Shown here piece after piece: positions 7,253 to 14,023 of a DNA stretch of 16,310 nt. Where the stretch lies: assembly GCA_001801825.1 (NCBI GenBank), contig MGYR01000017.1:4921-21230 (forward strand), written 5' to 3'. The DNA comes from Gammaproteobacteria bacterium RIFCSPLOWO2_02_FULL_56_15 (GTDB lineage: Bacteria; Pseudomonadota; Gammaproteobacteria; Eutrophobiales; Eutrophobiaceae). Every line of letters begins with the position of its first letter. Position 1 is the first letter of the stretch. The notes below the pieces were generated by a model, which ran no database searches, was not told the origin of the DNA, and worked only from the letters and a program-made list of their open reading frames with translations. A program made the position numbers and the translations under genes.

Positions 7253-9067
7253 TTACCCAGCCCTGGCCGCCCGTTTCCGCTGGTGCGCCAATAACATTTT
7301 CTTTCTCAGCCGGATAGAGGAAGGTGTCACTTCCACCAGTTCATCATCGTCGATGAATTCCAGCGCCTGCTCCAGGGAAAGCCGGATCGGGGGGGTCAGG
7401 AGGATGTTTTCATCGCTGCCGGCCGCGCGGATATTCGTCAGTTGCTTGGCTTTCAACGGATTCACGACCAGGTCATTACCCCGGGAGTGGATACCGACGA
7501 TCGCGCCCTCATACACCTCATCCCCCGGTTGGATGAACATCCGGCCCCGCTCCTGCAGATTGAATATGGCATAGGCGAGTACCTTGCCCGCGCAGTTGGA
7601 TATCAGCACCCCATTACTGCGGTTCCCGAATTCACCCGGTTTCACCGGGCCATAGCGATCAAAGACATGATACATCAGGCCGGTGCCCTGGGTAGCGGTA
7701 AGAAATTCCGTCCTGAAACCGATGATCCCTCGCGCGGGAATGAGAAAATCCAGGCGCACGCGCCCCCTGCTGTCGGGGACCATGTTCTGCAGATCGCCAC
7801 CCCGCGCCCCCAGTTTTTCGATCACCGTACCCTGGTGCCGATCCTCAACATCCACGGTCAACTGTTCATAAGGCTCCAATACCACACCGTCCAGCACGCG
7901 GGTAATGACTTCCGGTCGTGAAACTCCCAGCTCATAACCTTCCCGGCGCATGTTCTCGATCAGGATGGAGAGGTGCAATTCACCGCGCCCCGATACCCTG
8001 AATTTGTCCGGATCACCCGTCTCCTCCACCCGCAGGGCGACATTGTGCACCGTTTCCCTGAACAGTCGTTCACGGATTTGGCGCGATGTGACAAACCGGC
8101 CTTCACGTCCGGCGAGGGGGGAGTTATTGACCTGGAAGGTCATGCTGACCGTGGGTTCATCCACACTCAATGGCGGGATGATCTCGGGGTGCGCAGGGTC
8201 GCAGAGGGTGTCGGATATGGCCAGACCATCGATGCCGGTGAAGGCGATGATGTCGCCGGCACTGGCCTCGGGCGCCTCGATCCGCTCCAGTCCGAGAAAA
8301 CCGAAAATCTGCAGGATCCTGGCATTGCGCTGCTGCCCATCCCGATGGATTACCACGACGGGGCTGTTGGATTTAATCCTGCCCCGGCGGATCCGGCCGA
8401 TACCGATCACCCCGGTATAACTGCTGTAGGCCAGCGAACTTACCTGCACCTGGAAAGGTCCCTCGGTGTCCACCTGAGGCGGGGGCACATGGTCGATAAT
8501 CATCCTGAACAGGGCTTCCATGTCACCGCTCCGGACATCCGCATTCCTGCTGGCATAACCATACAGAGCGCTGGTATAGATCACCTGGAAATCGAGTTGT
8601 GCATCGGAAGCACCCAGGCGATCGAAGAGATCAAAGGTCTGCTCCAGCACCCATTCCGGCCGCGCACCCGGCCTGTCAATCTTGTTGATCACTACAATCG
8701 GCCGGAATCCCTGCGCCAGGGCTTTTTGGGTCACGAAGCGGGTCTGCGGCATCGGTCCATCCACCGCGTCGACCAGCAGCAGCACCGAATCCACCATTGA
8801 CAAAACCCGCTCCACCTCGCCGCCGAAATCGGCATGTCCCGGGGTATCGACGATGTTGATGCGGTAGTCATGCCATTTTATCGCGGTATTCTTGGCCAGG
8901 ATGGTGATCCCGCGTTCCTGTTCCAGTTCATTGGAATCCATGATCCGGTGCGGAGTGGCGGATCTCGGTCCCAGGGTGCCCGACTGCACCAGTAGCTGAT
9001 CCAGCAGGGTGGTCTTGCCGTGATCAACATGGGCGATGACCGCGATATTGCGGAGTCGGTCTGTCAA
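7253..9067 (-). CDS. typA: Ribosome-associated GTPase TypA/BipA (TTG start)
   Basis: TypA/BipA is a translational GTPase that binds the ribosome at the EF-G site and aids 50S assembly and growth under stress and cold. With the TTG at 9065-9067 as start the product is 604 residues, against about 607 in E. coli, and begins MTDRLRNIAVIAHVDHGKTT, aligned with the E. coli N-terminus. GTPase motifs: G1 AHVDHGKTT (12-20), G2 within QERGITI, G3 DTPGHADF (74-81, catalytic His retained), G4 NKID (128-131). Later blocks typical of TypA include SGRGELHLSILIENMRREGYEL and RSNGVLISN. The frame stays open 40 codons further up to an ATG at 9187, but that extension is unlike the family, runs through an inverted repeat and contains the likely promoter. 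An AGGA sits about 10 nt before the TTG. The gene is convergent with pckG. Confidence 0.95.
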   Translation of the reverse strand: MTDRLRNIAVIAHVDHGKTTLLDQLLVQSGTLGPRSATPHRIMDSNELEQERGITILAKNTAIKWHDYRINIVDTPGHADFGGEVERVLSMVDSVLLLVDAVDGPMPQTRFVTQKALAQGFRPIVVINKIDRPGARPEWVLEQTFDLFDRLGASDAQLDFQVIYTSALYGYASRNADVRSGDMEALFRMIIDHVPPPQVDTEGPFQVQVSSLAYSSYTGVIGIGRIRRGRIKSNSPVVVIHRDGQQRNARILQIFGFLGLERIEAPEASAGDIIAFTGIDGLAISDTLCDPAHPEIIPPLSVDEPTVSMTFQVNNSPLAGREGRFVTSRQIRERLFRETVHNVALRVEETGDPDKFRVSGRGELHLSILIENMRREGYELGVSRPEVITRVLDGVVLEPYEQLTVDVEDRHQGTVIEKLGARGGDLQNMVPDSRGRVRLDFLIPARGIIGFRTEFLTATQGTGLMYHVFDRYGPVKPGEFGNRSNGVLISNCAGKVLAYAIFNLQERGRMFIQPGDEVYEGAIVGIHSRGNDLVVNPLKAKQLTNIRAAGSDENILLTPPIRLSLEQALEFIDDDELVEVTPSSIRLRKKMLLAHQRKRAARAG

Positions 9068-9106
9068 GGGAATGAATTCCTGCGGTGAAGGGTGAACGGG
9101 CGGCGG

Positions 9107-9135
9107 ATTATACGGGAAATAGGGCTGAAAGACAG
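9107..9135 (-). promoter_or_regulatory. Probable sigma-70 promoter for typA
   Basis: On the minus strand, 9112-9107 reads TATAAT, an exact -10 consensus. At 17-bp spacing upstream, 9135-9130 reads CTGTCT, a weak -35 (3 of 6). Transcription would begin near 9100, giving a leader of about 33 nt before the TTG start at 9067. Any start codon upstream of 9100, such as the ATG at 9187, would be excluded from this transcript. Confidence 0.55.
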
Positions 9136-9151
9136 CTGGATTACCGCTGTT

Positions 9152-9307
9152 GCTCTCGCCAAGCCGCCAAGCACGCCAAGAAACCAATAATAGATGAGAC
9201 GCAGCCCCTCTATGGCAATGGGAACCTGCCGCTCTCTTGGCGTCCTGGCGAGAACAAAGGTGTCATGTCTATTGGTTTCTTGGCGTGCTTGGCGGCTTGG
9301 CGAGAGC
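9152..9307. repeat. Perfect 38-bp inverted repeat (stem-loop element) upstream of typA
   Basis: The arm at 9152-9189 is the exact reverse complement of 9270-9307, with no mismatch over 38 bp. Each arm is built from iterated GCCAAG units (CGCCAAGCCGCCAAG... on the left arm). The 80-bp interior contains a shorter, degenerate copy in the same orientation as the right arm (CTTGGCGTCCTGGCGAGAA, about 9237-9255). No transposase is encoded. The identical arms suggest a recent or conversion-maintained element such as a MITE or REP-type palindrome. It ends about 17 bp upstream of the candidate typA -35. Confidence 0.9.
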
Positions 9308-9449
9308 CCTGACGAACTGCTTCTGCTGACGACCCCGAATCAGTACGAATATAGGACATACTCGGGTGAAAATGTCAGGAACAGATTTTCCAGACAGAGT
9401 CGAGGATGCGGCGCCCGAGCTACAAGGACGTACTTGCCGCGTGTCCAGA
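9308..9449. other. Non-coding stretch between the two repeats; nothing assignable
   Basis: These 142 bases contain no credible gene. The only structure seen is a small inverted pair, GAAAAT/ATTTTC (9368-9373 and 9385-9390). The stretch joins the 38-bp inverted repeat to the 55-bp repeat without a break, so it may belong to a composite repeat element. It has no partner beside the other 55-bp copy near apaH. Confidence 0.4.
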
Positions 9450-9504
9450 ACTCGGTCTGCCGGTTCCCCGGTTCACTGACCTGGAATTCTGCTCACTTAT
9501 TTAG
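9450..9504 (-). repeat. 55-bp dispersed repeat, copy 2 (at the PfkB-kinase stop)
   Basis: This is the partner of 757-811 in opposite orientation, with 52 of 55 bases matching. Read on the minus strand it starts CTAAATAAGTGAGCAGAATT, and its second to fourth bases are the TAA stop of the kinase gene (9501-9503). The CAGTGA loop of the internal hairpin is kept, with one mismatch in the stem. Both copies therefore supply or overlap the stop codon of the gene they follow and run downstream from it. Confidence 0.9.
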
Positions 9505-10433
9505 ATCCGGTAACCGTAGTTTTCCGCGAACCGGTCGGCAAACTCTTCGCGGCTGAAACGGTGATTCTGAGTGCCGTGTGCCTCTATCTTGATCGCTCCC
9601 ATGAGTGAGGCGATGCGACCCGTGGTTGCAAGCTCCAGTCCGTTCAGCAAACCGTAGAGGAGCCCGGCCCGGTAGGCATCTCCGCAACCGGTAGGGTCCA
9701 GGACATCCCCCACCGTGGCCGGAGCTATCTCTAGCTTACCTTCCCGGGTGTGTATCAGCGAACCTTTGGCGCCATGAGTGATTATCAGCGCCTTGACCTT
9801 TGCCGTGACTTCATCGATCGTCAGGCCGGTGCGTTCCTGCAGCAATTGCCATTCATAATCATTGAGACATACCCAAGTGGCCTGCTTGACGAACTGGAGC
9901 AGGTCCGAGCCATCAAACATGGGCATGCCCTGCCCGGGGTCGAAGATGAAGGGGATACCGGCCTCGGCGAACTGTTGCGCATGCTGGATCATGCCATCTC
10001 TTCCGTCCGGAGATACGATACCCAGAGTGACTCCGGCTGCATCCGACACCTTGTTGTGGTGTGAACAGGTCATGGCGCCGGGATGAAAGGCGGTAATCTG
10101 GTTGTCATCCAGGTCGGTTGTGATGTACGCCTGCGCCGTGAATTGTCCGGTCACATGGGTTACGAATTTACGACTGATGTTCTGCGCATCCATCCATCGG
10201 GCATAGGGCGTAAAATCCTGACCAACCGTACCCATCGGATGGCCTTCACCACCCAGCAACATCAGATTGTAGGCGATATTGCCGGCACAGCCGCCGAATT
10301 CCCGCCTGAGCTCGGGAACCATGAATGAGACATTCAGTATGTGGACCTTCTCGGGCAAGATATGGTTTTTGAAATAGTCGGGGAATACCATGATGTTGTC
10401 ATAGGCGAAGGAACCACAGATCAGTGCGGACAT
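9501..10433 (-). CDS. PfkB-family carbohydrate/adenosine kinase
   Basis: A 310-residue ribokinase/PfkB-type kinase that transfers phosphate from ATP to a sugar or nucleoside hydroxyl. PfkB signature 1 is seen as FGGCAGNIAYNLMLLGG (46-62), with GGCAGN lining the substrate pocket. Signature 2 is DPTGCGDAYRAGLLYG (246-261), with the anion-hole glycines and the catalytic base Asp252. The start MSALICGSFAYDNIMVFPDYF fits the substrate-binding first strand (xGSxAxDxI). Many bacterial relatives of this type are annotated as adenosine kinase, but the substrate cannot be fixed from sequence; ribokinase-like or other sugar kinases are alternatives. TGGAG lies about 11 nt before the ATG. It is 83 bp downstream of uvrA on the same strand and could be its operon partner. 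Its stop codon is inside the 55-bp repeat. Confidence 0.9.
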   Translation of the reverse strand: MSALICGSFAYDNIMVFPDYFKNHILPEKVHILNVSFMVPELRREFGGCAGNIAYNLMLLGGEGHPMGTVGQDFTPYARWMDAQNISRKFVTHVTGQFTAQAYITTDLDDNQITAFHPGAMTCSHHNKVSDAAGVTLGIVSPDGRDGMIQHAQQFAEAGIPFIFDPGQGMPMFDGSDLLQFVKQATWVCLNDYEWQLLQERTGLTIDEVTAKVKALIITHGAKGSLIHTREGKLEIAPATVGDVLDPTGCGDAYRAGLLYGLLNGLELATTGRIASLMGAIKIEAHGTQNHRFSREEFADRFAENYGYRI

Positions 10434-10516
10434 GAAATTATTTACTCCAGAAAATTGTTAGTCTAAAACACCCGGACCTGCAATGGAAATGGGATCATGT
10501 GGTCTCCCCGCCTGGT

Positions 10517-13360
10517 TCAAGCTGCTGATTTTTTATGCTTGCGCAATACGGGTGCGAGAAACTTGCCGGTATAGGAGTGTTTCTGCCTGGCCACCTGCTC
10601 GGGTGTGCCGGTGGCAATAATCTCACCCCCGCCACTGCCGCCTTCCGGGCCCAGATCGATAATCCAGTCAGCGGTCTTGATGACATCCAGGTTGTGTTCA
10701 ATCACGACGATGGTATTGCCGTGATCCCGTAGTTTGTGGAGCACCTGCAACAACTGCCGGATATCATGAAAATGCAGACCGGTAGTGGGTTCATCGAGTA
10801 TGTACAGGGTCTTGCCGGTGTCGCGTTTGGACAGCTCGCGAGAGAGCTTGACCCGCTGGGCCTCCCCGCCGGACAGGGTGGTCGCGTTCTGGCCAAGCTT
10901 GATATAGGAAAGTCCCACATCAACCAGGGTCTGGAGCTTGCGGGCGATCACGGGCACTGCGTCGAAGAACCCCCTGGCGTCCTCTACGGTCATCTCCAGA
11001 GCTTCGTGGATGTTCCTGCCCTTGTACTTGATGTCCAGGGTCTCGCGATTGTAGCGCTTTCCGCGGCATACATCACAGGCAACGTAAATATCCGGAAGGA
11101 AATGCATCTCCACCTTGATCACGCCATCCCCCTGGCAGGCCTCGCATCTCCCCCCCCGTACATTGAAACTGAAACGTCCGGGATTGTACCCGCGGGAACG
11201 GGCTTCGGGAGTAACCGAATAGAGTTCCCGGATCGGCGTAAACAAACCCGTATAGGTCGCCGGATTGGAACGGGGGGTGCGGCCGATGGGACTCTGGTCG
11301 ATGTCCACAACCTTGTCAAAGTGCTGAAGCCCGTTGATAGCGGTGTAACTTGCGGGATCCACATTACTCTGGTTGATCTCCCGCGCCACGATCCGGTAGA
11401 GAGTGTCGTTCACCAGTGTGGACTTGCCAGAACCGGACACCCCGGTCACACAAACCATGAGCCCGACGGGTATCTCCAGCTTGACGGACTTGAGATTATT
11501 ACCGCTCGCCCCCTCCAGGGTGATCATGCGTCCGGGATCCGGCGCCGTCCGTTGTTTCGGCATCTCTATGCGCATCCGCCCGGACAGGTATTGACCGGTC
11601 AATGAACGTCGGTTCGCGGTGATATCACGGGGTTTGCCCGTAGCGACGATCTCCCCACCATGCACCCCGGCGCCGGGACCGATATCCACTACAAAGTCGG
11701 CCGAATGGATGGCCTCTTCATCATGTTCCACCACAATCACGGTATTCCCCAAGTCCCGCAGATCCTTCAGCGTGGCCAGCAGCCGGGCGTTATCCCGCTG
11801 ATGCAGGCCGATGGAAGGCTCATCCAGTATGTACATGACCCCTACCAGCCCGGCGCCGATTTGACTGGCCAGCCGGATACGCTGCCCTTCGCCACCCGAC
11901 AGCGTTTCCGCACTGCGATCCAGCGTGAGGTAATCCAGCCCCACGTTGACCAGGAATAGCAGGCGTTCAATGACCTCCTTCAGGATCTTGGCGGCGATCT
12001 CGCCCCGCTGCCCGGTAATTTTGAGCTTGCTGAAAAACTCCCTGGCGACGCCAACCGGCATGGCGGTGATCTCGGGCAAGGTGTAGCCGTTGATAAAGAC
12101 ATGGCGTGCTGCCCGGTTGAGACGCTTGCCGTCGCATTCCGGACAAGGTTTGCTGCTCAGGTATTTGGCAAGCTCCTCACGGACCATGATTGAATCCGTC
12201 TCCCGGTAGCGGCGCTCCATGTTGGGAATAACGCCTTCGAAGGAATGCCGGCGTTTATGTGTCCCCTTACCCGTGTTCAGGTATTCAAACTGGATCTCCA
12301 CATCACCGCTGCCATAGAGGATGACCTGCCGTATCTCCGGTTCCAGATCCGTGAACGGTCGGTCCACAGGAAACCGGTAATGCCGGGCCAGGGACTTGAT
12401 GAGTTGGAAATAATAGGCATTGCGCCGATCCCATCCCCGTACAGCGCCACCCGGCAGGCTCAATTCCGGATGCTGCACCACCCGGCCCGGATCGAAGAAC
12501 TGGATGACGCCCAGTCCGTCACACTGCTGGCAGGCGCCCACCGGATTATTAAAGGAAAAGAGACGAGGTTCCAGTTCACTCAGGCTGTAGCCGCAGATGC
12601 TGCAGGCGAATTTCGCGGAGAAGACTTCCTCCTCTGCATCACTTTCGTCCAAGGGCGCCACCACCACCAGGCCCTCGGAGAGCCGGACCGCAGTCTCCAG
12701 GGATTCCGCCAGCCGGAGGCGCATATCCTCCCTGACCCGGAACCGGTCTACTACCGCCTCAATGGTATGATTTCGGTAACGATCCAACGGCTGTGCCTGG
12801 TCCAGATCGATTACCTTGCCGTCGACCCTGGCGCGAATAAATCCTTCGCCCAGTAGTTTCTCCATTACCTGCACGTGCTCGCCCTTCCGTCCCTGGATGA
12901 CCGGGGCCAGGATCATCAACCGTTCCTCCGCAGGCCGCTGCAGGATCTGGTCGACCATCTCACTGATAGTACGCGCATGCAAAACCGTATCGTGTTCCGG
13001 GCAACGCGGTTCACCTACCCTGGCATACAGCAACCTGAGGTAATCATAGATCTCCGTGATGGTGCCCACGGTGGAGCGCGGATTATGGGAGGTGGATTTC
13101 TGCTCTATCGAGATGGCCGGTGACAGTCCTTCAATATGATCGACATCGGGTTTTTCCATTATTGACAGAAACTGCCGGGCATAGGCCGAAAGGGATTCCA
13201 CATAGCGGCGCTGACCTTCGGCATAGATCGTATCGAAGGCGAGCGAGGACTTTCCCGAACCGGACAATCCTGTGATCACGATCAACCGGTCCCGCGGCAG
13301 TTCCAGGTCGATACTTTTGAGGTTATGGGTCCGCGCCCCGCGTATACTGATAGTGTCCAT
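10517..13360 (-). CDS. uvrA: Excinuclease ABC subunit A
   Basis: UvrA is the damage-recognition ATPase of nucleotide excision repair. It works as a dimer that loads UvrB onto lesions. At 947 residues it is the usual length (E. coli 940). Features in order: Walker A GLSGSGKSS (31-39); zinc module with Cys253, Cys256, Cys277 and Cys280; ABC signature LSGGEGQ (487-493) followed by Walker B YILDEPSIGLH; second Walker A GVSGSGKST (640-648); second zinc module with Cys739, Cys742, Cys762 and Cys765; second signature LSGGEAQ (829-835) and Walker B YILDEPTTGLH. All key residues are intact. The ATG at 13360 gives MDTISIRGARTHNLK, matching the family start, although no strong Shine-Dalgarno precedes it. 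It is divergent from ssb, as in E. coli. Confidence 0.98.
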   Translation of the reverse strand: MDTISIRGARTHNLKSIDLELPRDRLIVITGLSGSGKSSLAFDTIYAEGQRRYVESLSAYARQFLSIMEKPDVDHIEGLSPAISIEQKSTSHNPRSTVGTITEIYDYLRLLYARVGEPRCPEHDTVLHARTISEMVDQILQRPAEERLMILAPVIQGRKGEHVQVMEKLLGEGFIRARVDGKVIDLDQAQPLDRYRNHTIEAVVDRFRVREDMRLRLAESLETAVRLSEGLVVVAPLDESDAEEEVFSAKFACSICGYSLSELEPRLFSFNNPVGACQQCDGLGVIQFFDPGRVVQHPELSLPGGAVRGWDRRNAYYFQLIKSLARHYRFPVDRPFTDLEPEIRQVILYGSGDVEIQFEYLNTGKGTHKRRHSFEGVIPNMERRYRETDSIMVREELAKYLSSKPCPECDGKRLNRAARHVFINGYTLPEITAMPVGVAREFFSKLKITGQRGEIAAKILKEVIERLLFLVNVGLDYLTLDRSAETLSGGEGQRIRLASQIGAGLVGVMYILDEPSIGLHQRDNARLLATLKDLRDLGNTVIVVEHDEEAIHSADFVVDIGPGAGVHGGEIVATGKPRDITANRRSLTGQYLSGRMRIEMPKQRTAPDPGRMITLEGASGNNLKSVKLEIPVGLMVCVTGVSGSGKSTLVNDTLYRIVAREINQSNVDPASYTAINGLQHFDKVVDIDQSPIGRTPRSNPATYTGLFTPIRELYSVTPEARSRGYNPGRFSFNVRGGRCEACQGDGVIKVEMHFLPDIYVACDVCRGKRYNRETLDIKYKGRNIHEALEMTVEDARGFFDAVPVIARKLQTLVDVGLSYIKLGQNATTLSGGEAQRVKLSRELSKRDTGKTLYILDEPTTGLHFHDIRQLLQVLHKLRDHGNTIVVIEHNLDVIKTADWIIDLGPEGGSGGGEIIATGTPEQVARQKHSYTGKFLAPVLRKHKKSAA

Positions 13361-13467
13361 ATAAATGGCAGCAACATCTTATTTTTAGTCGAATTCGGCG
13401 TAACCTGCTAATATAAAATCTTTCATAATCCTGATGCAAAGGGAATCACCATTCTGGAGGAATAATC
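13361..13467. promoter_or_regulatory. Divergent uvrA/ssb promoter region
   Basis: This 107-bp, AT-rich intergenic region must serve both genes. For ssb an extended -10, TGCTAATAT (13406-13414), is the best candidate, followed by a strong GGAGG ribosome binding site (13456-13460) 7 nt before the ATG. For uvrA only weak -10-like sequence is seen. No CTG-N10-CAG LexA box of the E. coli type could be found here, although both genes are SOS-linked in E. coli. Confidence 0.45.
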
Positions 13468-13926
13468 ATGGCTCGAGGAATAAACAAGGTCATACTGGTT
13501 GGTAATCTCGGTAATGACCCGGACGTTCGTTATACAGCCGGCGGAGCAGCGATTGCCAATATCTCTGTGGCCACAACCGAGTCCTGGAAGGACAAGGAAA
13601 CAGGCGAACAACAGGACAAGACCGAATGGCACCGGGTGGTGTTTTTTGGCCGTCTGGCGGAGATCGTCGCGGAATACCTGCGTAAGGGTTCACAGGTCTA
13701 TGTTGAAGGCCGCCTGCAGACCCGAAAATGGCAGGATAAGGAAGGCCATGATCGTTATACCACCGAGATCGTGGCCGGTGAGATGCAGATGCTGGGCGGC
13801 CGGGGTGGCGGTGGCGGCCAGAACCTGGATCAGACGCCGGACAGCAGCCAGGCGCGGCCCGGCAATAACCGGCAGAATGCCACACCGCCGGCCGAAGATT
13901 TTGTGGATGACGACATCCCGTTCTGA
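13468..13926 (+). CDS. ssb: Single-stranded DNA-binding protein
   Basis: SSB coats single-stranded DNA as a tetramer in replication, repair and recombination and recruits partner proteins through its acidic C-terminal tip. The 152-residue product has an N-terminal OB fold (about 1-110) opening GINKVILVGNLGNDPDVRYT, with the conserved aromatic region ESWKDK and the TEWHRVVFFGRLAEIVAEYL block. A glycine- and glutamine-rich flexible linker follows (about 111-143: GRGGGGGQN...). It ends in EDFVDDDIPF, the canonical acidic tip that binds partner proteins. A consensus GGAGG precedes the ATG by 7 nt. The gene is divergent from uvrA and ends in a strong intrinsic terminator. E. coli SSB is somewhat longer (about 178) because of its longer linker. 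Confidence 0.98.
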   Translation: MARGINKVILVGNLGNDPDVRYTAGGAAIANISVATTESWKDKETGEQQDKTEWHRVVFFGRLAEIVAEYLRKGSQVYVEGRLQTRKWQDKEGHDRYTTEIVAGEMQMLGGRGGGGGQNLDQTPDSSQARPGNNRQNATPPAEDFVDDDIPF

Positions 13927-13948
13927 AGCGTTCCCGCTTAGTAATACA

Positions 13949-13990
13949 GACAAACCCCTGCGAGCATCACGCTCCAGGGGTTTGTCTTTT
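13949..13990 (+). terminator. Intrinsic terminator of ssb
   Basis: A perfect 12-bp stem (GACAAACCCCTG at 13949-13960 with CAGGGGTTTGTC at 13975-13986) continues, after one bulged base, into GAGC/GCTC (13962-13965, 13971-13974) around loop ATCAC. It is followed by TTTT (13987-13990). It lies 23 bp after the ssb stop and between convergent genes. The other strand lacks a good T-run, so it mainly serves ssb. Confidence 0.9.
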
Positions 13991-14023
13991 GTGCTCAAGT
14001 CTAAAAATTTCCCGCAGATCCAG

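Noticed and set aside
9194..9556. A 120-codon plus-strand open frame in the gap between typA and the kinase
   Set aside because: It is made of the right arm of the inverted repeat, the unassigned stretch and the 55-bp repeat, and runs into the end of the kinase gene. Composition and context point to repeat DNA, not a protein gene.
13361..13467. An E. coli-type SOS box between uvrA and ssb
   Set aside because: CTG occurrences at about 13406 and 13431 are not followed by CAG at the required 10-bp spacing.
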